Origin: Umbilicaria muhlenbergii
Taxonomy: Eukaryota; Ascomycota; Lecanoromycetes; Umbilicariales; Umbilicariaceae
Assembly (NCBI GenBank): GCA_000611775.1
Contig: KK106981.1
Location: forward strand, 3,586,672-3,650,671
Reading direction: 5' to 3'
DNA length: 64,000 nucleotides
In this document: piece after piece, positions 55,982-64,000 of the stretch
How the letters are laid out: every line of letters starts with the position of its first letter
How positions within the stretch are numbered: the first letter of the stretch is position 1
Notes under the pieces: generated by a model
The model's input: the letters and a program-made list of their open reading frames with translations, nothing else
What the model was told of the DNA's origin: nothing
Databases searched by the model: none
Made by a program: the position numbers and the translations under genes

Positions 55982-56559
55982 TGCAGAAGATAGAATATAA
56001 TTGCGGTGAATACAAAAGTTCTCTGAGAATAAGGGCACTTTCCGTGGGCACTCAATTGGACAAAACCGAGGTAGATGATTGGGAGGTCGTGGTCGGAGGA
56101 GGGTTGGAGCTTTGAGGTTGAGAAGAGACTACGTCAGGCACAGCCGAAAGCTCAAGCTCAACACCAGCAGACACACCTTGCCTTAACAGGAACCCCGCCG
56201 CCCAGGACTGAGGCAGCCCTATCGCAAGGTATTGGGGCTCAGATAATTAGGTCAACAGTAGATTTATCTTGTGTCTCTGGCCTTGAGTTCGTCGTCTTGT
56301 TCCAGTCTCTTAGAATAAACGAAGGGATGCTCTCATTTCCGTGACATGCATTTGCAGAGAGGTGCCACGCGTTTTCTACAGTGTACGTCTGTTTTCCACC
56401 TCAAATGGGGGGTGTTTTCTAAACAACTGCCAGTTGTGATCTAGCTTTCATTTGACTACCTCACTCACGATTTCCTGCGACCCTGACGATCTCACCAAAC
56501 CCCAATAAGCCAAGATTACCGCCTAATCTGTTTGCCCTCTCAAAGTACATGATCCAACC
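55982..56559. promoter_or_regulatory. divergent promoter of the acidic mitochondrial protein gene and CAND1
   Basis: 578 nt between divergent start codons. No specific site claimed. Confidence 0.4.
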
Positions 56560-59500
56560 ATGTCGAGCGCCGTTCCCCAGCACCCAAACGCGAACAATGT
56601 AGCAGCGTTGCTGCCCAAACTCAACGATCCAGACTCCGACCTCCGGTACATGTCACTCAATGACCTCTACAATATATTGAACGCGGGAGCCCCGAATTTC
56701 CTGCTCAGCGACTATAACACATGCGCACGGACGATCGATGGCCTGCTGAGGACGTTAGACGACCAGAATGGTGAGGTCCAGAATCAAGCGATCAAGTGGT
56801 AAGCGCCTCCAGAACAAGGTACATGGAGAGCTCTTCTCCGGCTAAGTCTGTTCACAGTCTCGGTCCCCTGGCTCAGAAGGTGCCTCCGGAGATTCTGGCT
56901 CCATTGATCGAAAAGCTTTCGAATCTAAAAACCACAAACTCGGTGGATAACTCAATACCTGCTACTGCTTTACGGACCCTGATCATCTCCTTCCCAAGAC
57001 CAGTACCAGCAATACCGCCTTCTAAGCCCACTCAAGACGCATACTCCGCCATCAGCAAAGTGCTCATACCTCGCCTCGTCGGCTACGTAGTGATATCTCA
57101 TGGGATCCGAAATCAGCCGAATCCTCCACCTGGGCTGTTGGAAGTTGATCCGGAGAGGGGCGTCGACAGTGATGCAATCGATGTTCTTACTGAGGTTGTG
57201 AGGTGTTTCGGGCCGATGCTTCAGGATGCGGAGAAGAAAGCTCTACAGAGAGCCATCGTCAAGGTTCTCGACAACGAGCGGACAGGGACTATTATCAAGA
57301 AGAAAGCAGTGATTGCAATCTCTATACTGGCAGTCTATCTTTCCGATGCACTGCTGAGCGCCTTTGTCTCTGACACCATCGAGAGCTTCCGAAATCCTCA
57401 TTTGACCCTTGCTAAGCGGCGCCTGCTCATTTCTATGGTAGGCTCACTCGCGAGGTCTGTACCACAAAGACTCGGACCTTATTTGAAAACTCTGGCCCCA
57501 TTCGTGTTGAGTGCTCTGAGCCAGCAGGAGTACGAAGACTCGCTCGAAGAAATTGCTGAAGATGGTAGTCAAAACCCTGAGATTGAGGATGTCAGGGAAG
57601 CTGCTCTAGTGACCTTGGACAGCTTTCTTTCGTCGTGCAGTACCGAGATGCGTCTGTATACTGAGGAAGCCATTGAAGCCGCACTTCGCTATATTAGTTA
57701 TGATCCAGGTTTGGCAATGGTTGAAGATGACGAAGAAATGGGAGGAACTCAAGATAGAGACGACGAGGAAGATGGGGATGGATCTGACGGGCTTGAAGAC
57801 GAAGAGGATGACTTCGAGGAAGAAGAAGGAATGAGTGATGATGACAACGCGAGTTGGAAAGTACGACGATGTGCAGCAAAAGTACTTTACACCATTATAT
57901 CAACGCGGGGCAGTGGAGACCTCCTGGAGAATGGTACGCTATATGAGAAGGTAGCACCAGCACTAATTAGCTGCTTCAAGGAGCGAGAAGAGAACGTCAG
58001 GCTTGAGATATTAACAACATTGGCATCGTTGGTAAGGAAGACAGGCGAAGGGGTAACGTTACCTATATCTAGTGGGACCGATGCCGGCTATGTCTCGGCT
58101 TCGCAGACGACTTATTCTCGAAAGCGTCGACGAGGTGGAAGTGACGCCAACCTTTTCGATACTCATGGCACCTTTTCTTCCTCTATGGGAGCCAGTTCGC
58201 CAGCCGTTTCGCCACCTCCTGTTTCTGGTCCACGGGCTGATCTTGCCCGACTCAGCTCACCCATCATCCGAGGTGTTGCTAAATTGCTCAGGCAAAGCTC
58301 ACTACCTACCAAGCAAGCTGGAATTACTTTACTGCGCGATATGGTTACAGTTCAACATGGCGGGCTCTCTGACCATTTGAGTCAGCTATCTGACCCAATC
58401 ATCGATGCTGTCAAAACTTCGAGTGCGCTAGCCGGGGGCTCTACTACCACCTCAACTGGCGGGGCTGCGTCTGCTACTGGTAGCAGTCTCCGGATCGAGG
58501 CGCTGCAGCTTGTAAGCGTCATCTGCGATACCCATTCATCGAGGCTGATAGTGCCATACGTTGGAGGGATTACCACGGCCGTCATCGCAGCAGTCAAAGA
58601 TAAATACTACAAGGTAGCAAGTGAGGCTATCTACACAGCTGAAAGTCTTGTCAAGGTGATTACACCACCTAGATCTGCCGGTGCTGAGCAACAGCATCAG
58701 GCGTATCTGGACAACCTTTTCGATGTGATCCTTGACCGTATCACTGCGTATGACGCTGATCTTGAAGTACGGCAACGAGCTATGCATGCTCTAGGCGTGC
58801 TATTGGCTCGCACATCAGCAACGAATGTTGCAAGGCTCCTTTCACCCACAAAACGGTCGAGTGCACTTGATGTGTTGTATGATCGCCTGAAGAATGAAAC
58901 CACTCGGATCGCGGCCGTAGGAGCAATCGATAATGTGGCGGCGTCAGCAGCAGACAAGGATGGACTAAAATCAGACTGGGTACGAAATGTATCCCTGGAA
59001 TTAGGAGCGCAACTGCGCAAGTCTGATCGGATACTGCGAGGTGCCAGCTTGGCGGCTTTGAAAAACATCGTAACCAACCGAGTTGCGCTTGCGAATCTTG
59101 ACGACAGAACTGTTCGGGGATTAGTCGAGATGCTTCTCCCTCTGCTGAATGCGAACGACCTTAGTCTTCTGGGTCTGGCCTTAGTCGTCCTAGCGAACCT
59201 CGTCAAGCGTAATCCCAAGCGGGTTGTCGATAGCAAACTGGACAGTGCATTGTGTACAGTTGTCCTAGCACCACTCGGCGGTGCCGTTCTCGATGCCTTC
59301 CTTGTCCTCGTCAGTGCCATTGGGGAACAGGGCGTTGGTGGAGCACTGATGCAAGGCTTCCTTAAGAATGTGGGGGTTACTGGTGAGCCAGCAATTGTGG
59401 GCAAAGCGATAGGCACACTCCTGGTTTGTGGTGGCCTTACGGTTGGTGTCAAGCTCGAAGATTTTGCAGCTGAATTGCAGTCTGCACAGGATGATCAGCG

Positions 59501-60794
59501 CAAGTGCTTAGCGCTTTCAATCCTTGGTGAAGCCGCTTTTCGCCTAGGAACGGCGTCGTCTCTACGTCCAAACCTTTTCATCACTCATTTCAAGTCGAAA
59601 TCGGAGCAGGTACCTCGTGCGGCGGCTGTTGCATTAGGACGTGCAGGAGCTGGTAATGTGCCTATGTACTTACCTGTCATCTTGAAAGACATGGACAAGT
59701 CGGGGGAAACACAATACCTGCTCTTACATTCAATCAAAGAAATATTACAATATGCCAGTAAAACGCGGACTGATCTATCCCCGCATACAAAAGAGATCTG
59801 GAAAAAGCTGCTGGCGACATCACAAGCAGAAGACAATAAGGCTGTGGGAGCTGAATGTATAGGAAGATTGGCTATTATAGAGCCAGGGACCTTTCTTCCT
59901 TTGCTTCAGGTGAGAGTGTGCAGCGTTACCGGTCGGATCAATGGCTAACATAGCACGATCAGGGCTACCTTCAAGATTCAGTGCCCGCGGTGCGCGGTAT
60001 GGTAATCCAGGCAGTACGCTTCACTCTTGCCGATAGTGATGAGAATTTTGACGAGGTCTTGAGGCCAAACCTGATTGGCATGCTGAAGACCATGCTGAAC
60101 GATAGCAACTTGGAGAACCGACGACTGGCCTTGACAACCCTGAACTCTGCCACGCATAATAGACCACACATCATTCTTCCGCATTTAGCCCAGCTGCTAC
60201 CATTAGTGATGAAGGAGTCGAAAATCAAGCCGGAACTTGTGCGAGAAGTACAGATGGGTCCCTTTAAGCACAAGGTTGACGACGGCCTGGAGATTCGCAA
60301 GGTTAGTGCGGCCAGTTCCTTGGCTTCATTGCTCGTCTAACGTCAGGGAACAGAGTGCCTACGAGACTCTATACGCCCTCATGCAAAGCGCGTTCTCTCG
60401 CATCAACCCCATTGATCTTCACGACCGTGTGATTGCGGGTCTCGAAGACGAGCACGACATCAAAGTGCTCTGCAACCTTATGCTTACAAAGCTAGTCACG
60501 CTGGACCCAGAAGAGACGGTCCGCCGACTCGATTCCATCGCCGAGCGGTTCCGGACCATTCTCGCGTTCAAGCCGAAGGAAAACGCAGTCAAGCAGGAAG
60601 TGGAGAAGGCGCAGGAGGCCAGTAAAGGTGTTTTAAGGGTCACTGTGATACTGCACAATGCGTTCCCGGCCACTGTGGGCCCAGCAGCGACTGCGCATGG
60701 CCAGGCTTGGAAAGGCTACTGGGAATGGGTGGCGAAGGACTACAAGGCGCCGCTACTGGCCATGGAGCAGGAAGTTAAGAACCAGAATGGTTGA
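56560..60794 (+). CDS. CAND1: CAND1, cullin-associated NEDD8-dissociated protein
   Basis: A 1356-aa HEAT-repeat solenoid that clamps un-neddylated cullin-RBX1 and swaps SCF substrate receptors. Exons 56560-56798, 56858-59909, 59963-60301 and 60354-60794, phases 2, 0, 0. The first repeat reads ALLPKLNDPDSDLRYMSLND, then LLRTLDDQNGEVQNQAIKCL across intron 1. An acidic loop (DDEEDGDGSDGLEDEEDDFE) precedes NASWKVRRCAAKVLYTIIS, as in human TIP120. The C-terminus has LEIRKSAYETLYALM, HDIKVLCNLMLTKLVTLDP and ENAVKQEVEKAQE, close to the TIP120 domain that blocks the cullin neddylation site. Length is slightly above human CAND1 (1230 aa) because of loops. It shares the window with DCN1 and an F-box gene, its functional partners. 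Confidence 0.95.
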
Positions 60795-62220
60795 TAGCCA
60801 GTTTTGCCGTCGTTGGCATATGGAGAGGCGGTGAATGCCCTCTGCTTTACATTGAGGGACTCCTCACGGTACTTCCAGACAGGTTAGACAAATTCCAAGA
60901 GTCGAACAAGTGACGACCCAGTTCACAATCTAGCACTTGTGCTTGATATACGAGTAAGAGGTTGCTTCTCTTGTCCAATGCCCTTTAAACAAGCGCTGGT
61001 TGAGCGCTAAATCGTAAGAATATTCTGCTTGGCGGTGCATCGGAGTAAGGTAGCATGCTCAACTCGGCGGTATCTTCACCCTTGATCCAAAATTACGTGT
61101 TGTGACAGTGAAACGCTCTGGTGTTTTCAGTAAGATACGAATGGTCTGTTACTCTAGGCCACCCCGCGTTCACGCCTTTAGCGCCGATTGAAGGGTCCGC
61201 TTCATCGCTCGTGGGGCAGTCCGACAGCAGACTTCCGAGGCTTCGGTACTTGCTACCATAGACCATCAAGCCTACATCCTACCGAGTGCCCGTTAACCTC
61301 TCCGCTCGAACCTGCTTTTCGGGTGGCGTGCCAGCAGCGGGAAGCTGTGCCTAAGTCTGTCGCCAGCTCCACGTACTTGGTAGCGGCTGTATTTACCCTT
61401 CCTCGCCTTCCCCACAACCCCATGGGACTGCAAACTACATAACCTTTGTTACCGCTGCCCTTGGAGCAACGGCCTACATAATCGAGCATACCCATCCTGC
61501 TCTGTCTTCCGCTATTTCCTTTGGGGCTTTGTGCTGGACATCGGCGAGGCTATTTCCCACGCTTCCGCTGATCGTCAAGCCACCTCGAAAGTGACCCTAC
61601 GTGCGTCATCGTGCTCCAACGACCACTCCAGGGTTCGAATCCCCAACTTCCCCTGGCGTCAAACAAATTCACCTACTCCACGACGCTGAATGATCGAATT
61701 GACTATCCAAAGCTCTCACAGACACTCACCACAGTAAGTCCGCATCAGCTGCGCGCGAAGTGAGATGACTCTGCCAACAAGGCACTTTGCCTGAACGCTG
61801 AGAAGAACCCCACCCGCTGTTCAACTCTACGCTGCGTAAAAGGCACCCTTGTTCACGTGTGATTCTTTGATTCCCTGGCAAATTAAGATCCAGATCACTC
61901 AGGTAGAACCGAGCTGACTTGTGTCTGCAAGTAGTCACTTCGACCAGTTTCCACTTGACCTCCTATCTTCCAAACGGTAACCCCTTCAAGAACGAGTTTC
62001 CAACGGTGCCCGTTGCTCAAGTCTTAGTTGACTTAGGTCTACTGCTCAAACTTGATACGGAATTCTTCTTCTCGGGCCCTTTCGAGGACATAAAAGATCG
62101 CTACCGGCGTCAAACGAGCGGCTTGTCTCTACCGGAGACTTCCACGATTAATCTTACAAACTGGCAGGCAACAAGAGGCGGAGCTTCTCCACCCAGGGGG
62201 GAGGTGGCTTGTTGAACAGG
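60795..62220. other. intergenic region between CAND1 and the PP2C gene
   Basis: 1.4 kb without a supported gene. GGTTCGAATCC-like bases near 61630 resemble a tRNA B box, but no cloverleaf forms. The last several hundred nt are probably the PP2C promoter and leader. Confidence 0.4.
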
Positions 62221-64000
62221 ATGTTCGGAAGTTCCAACAGTCCACCCAAAGACGGCGAGACCATAGTTGCATCACATTCCCCTCCAAAGTCAAGTGTAGG
62301 ACCTGGAAGTATACCGGACGGAGTTTCTCTAAGCCCCGAGGATGATGCCTCAAGCAGCGGTGGAGAGAAGAGAACTTCGGTGGGCCCAAGTGCAGGAAGG
62401 AAATCGACTGACGAGGCCAGGCCTAGTGGTGAAAAGAAGCGAAGAAGCAGCGGAGTAGCGAAGGCCAGTGCACTCTTCTCCAGTGCGAGGAATTCATTGC
62501 ATCTATCTGGATCTTCGCATTCAACCCCGCCGGATAGTCCACTTATTCCACAGCCAACCCCAATGCAGAAGCTTGGCAAAACAGATGCTGCCCTTAGTGT
62601 ACCGCAAGGCTCGCTCAACAATTCTGCAGGAGACTCGCGGCCTGGGCCTAGATCTACATTTCGTGTCGGGGTGACCGAGGACAAGAACAAGAAATGCAGG
62701 CGAACTATGGAGGATACACATGCTTACTTATACAATTTCCTAAGCACTCCTGCTCCAGCCGTCGGACCAGAAGGAACCCCGATTTCACGTACCAAGACAA
62801 GTGCATCCAAAGATTCAGCGGACTCGAGCAGCAGTCTTTCGGTGCAATCACATGTTGTGGAAACTGATAACGGATATTTTGCCATCTTTGATGGTCATGC
62901 TGGCACTTTCGCTGCAGATTGGTGTGGTAAGAAACTCCACATTCTGCTGGAGGATATGATACGAAAAAATCCCAATACTCCAATTCCCGAACTCCTGGAT
63001 CAGACGTTCACCAACGTCGATCAGCAATTAGAAAAGCTTCCGCTCAAGAACAGTGGCTGTACAGCCATTTGTGCCGTCCTTAGGTGGGAGGATCGAATAC
63101 CAAATTCTCAGTCGGCCACGGGCTCAACAGCCATTGCACCTGCAACAGCTGCAGTGGTGAAGGCCTCGGAATCTACGACCGATAGTTCTACTTCTGGGTC
63201 CTTGGAGGCTCTGGCGTCGCAGATCAATGCGGCTTCAGCAGACCCCTCAAGTACCCTACCCAAGCTTCAGGAATCCGCCTTGCGACAGCGTGTGCTGTAC
63301 ACAGCAAATGTTGGAGATGCTCGAATCGTGCTTTGCCGCAACGGAAAGGCGCTAAGGTTGTCTTATGACCATAAGGGGAGCGATGAGAACGAAGGGAGGC
63401 GGGTTGCCAATGCCGGCGGCTTGATACTCAACAACCGAGTGAACGGTGTTTTAGCAGTTACAAGAGCACTGGGGGATGCCTACATGAAGGATCTTGTCAC
63501 TGGCCATCCTTACACGACAGAGACGGTAATTCAGCCTGACATCGATGAATTCTTAATCTTAGCTTGTGACGGTGTAAGTACAAGTTCCTTACCTTACTCT
63601 TCACGCCGTTTCTTTGACACATCGTGAACGTAGCTCTGGGATGTATGTACCGATCAGGAAGCAGTCGATCTAGTCCGGCATACACACGATCCTCAACTTG
63701 CGTCTAAACAACTTGTCGATCACGCCCTCGCGCGCTTCTCCACTGATAATCTTTCTTGCATGATTGTCCGATTCGACGGCAAAGCTGTCCAGCAGACAGT
63801 TGAGCGGAAAATGGAACCCATCGGTGTTGAGGGTGATCCTTCATCTACCAAGAAAGGCGGGATTAGTGAGGCGGATGCGATTGTGCAAGAAGCGAGGAAG
63901 AGTATGGACGATTCTGGTTTGGGTGGTAGTGGCAAGGAAGAGAGCCCGTCGTCGGCACGGACGGATCTCAGTCAAGAGACAATCGAGGAGGAGCAAGGCA
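62221..64000 (+). CDS. PTC1: PP2C protein phosphatase (PTC1 type), 3' end outside window
   Basis: Metal-dependent Ser/Thr phosphatase that in yeast dampens the Hog1 and cell-wall MAPK pathways. Exons 62221-63573 and 63634 to the window edge (573 codons visible, still open). The start is the first ATG ([13 protein letters not shown]); the frame is open a little upstream only through TTG. Residues 1-145 are Ser/Pro/Lys-rich. The PP2C domain: [20 protein letters not shown] (metal Asp), [74 protein letters not shown] and [19 protein letters not shown], where the intron falls between metal-binding Asp-Gly and Leu-Trp, then [13 protein letters not shown] Ser/Thr/Ala-rich insert of about 60 residues interrupts the domain after LRWED. 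All metal ligands are present. Confidence 0.92.

Noticed and set aside
61620-61650. tRNA gene suggested by GGGTTCGAATCCCC
   Set aside because: The T stem pairs only three bases and no D arm, anticodon arm or acceptor stem can be drawn around it.
1-64000. Secondary-metabolite cluster, CRISPR array or bacterial insertion
   Set aside because: MCT1 is a mitochondrial housekeeping transacylase, not part of a polyketide synthase; no synthase, array or prokaryotic gene block is present.

Overview
This window is nuclear DNA of a filamentous ascomycete (Pezizomycotina, most likely a Dothideomycete; the class is an inference). The signs are short 48-80 nt introns with GTAAGT/GTATGT-type donors and CTAAC branch points, compact genes of about 50% GC, and fungus-restricted families: a SepH/Cdc7-type septation kinase, a Grg-1/CCG-1 glucose-repressible protein, a PTH11-like receptor, a Zn2Cys6 regulator and an F-box/RCC1 protein. 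Gene models were assembled by hand from exons whose phases agree. Several genes are split so finely that no single long ORF shows them (TRAPPC2L, Grg-1, DCN1).

Layout. 0-6 kb: 3' end of a Tctex-type dynein light chain, a short-chain dehydrogenase, a four-helix membrane protein and an iron-type alcohol dehydrogenase. 6.5-16.6 kb: AFG1 ATPase, the TRAPP subunit TRAPPC2L, a possibly decayed PTH11-like receptor, complex I subunit NDUFS7 and the mitochondrial malonyl transferase MCT1; three of these are mitochondrial. 16.6-21 kb: a gene-poor, low-complexity stretch. 21-30.4 kb: a Zn2Cys6 plus maltose-acetyltransferase fusion, the SIN kinase SepH in eight exons, and dihydrofolate synthetase FOL3. 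30.4-32.3 kb: an AT-rich repeat island. 32.3-36.2 kb: Grg-1 and a Ser/Thr kinase. 39-41.6 kb: sorting nexin MVP1. 42-50 kb: DCN1, whose second intron contains a 3.9-kb open reading frame, and the convergent F-box/RCC1 gene. 50-56 kb: a small unknown gene, a PLAC8 protein and an acidic probably mitochondrial protein. 56.6-60.8 kb: CAND1. 62.2 kb to the end: a PP2C phosphatase (PTC1 type) cut by the window edge.

Themes. DCN1 (cullin neddylation), an F-box subunit and CAND1 (SCF exchange factor) lie within 19 kb, so three parts of cullin-RING ligase control are neighbours. The most unusual object is the DCN1 locus. Its UBA-domain exons and its PONY-domain exons are separated by a 3.9-kb intronless ORF that is in the same frame as the downstream DCN1 exon and runs through it. 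The locus may therefore encode both a normal 272-aa Dcn1 and a giant Dcn1 of about 1,500 aa, or it holds a nested gene whose 3' end is fused to DCN1. RNA evidence is needed to decide.
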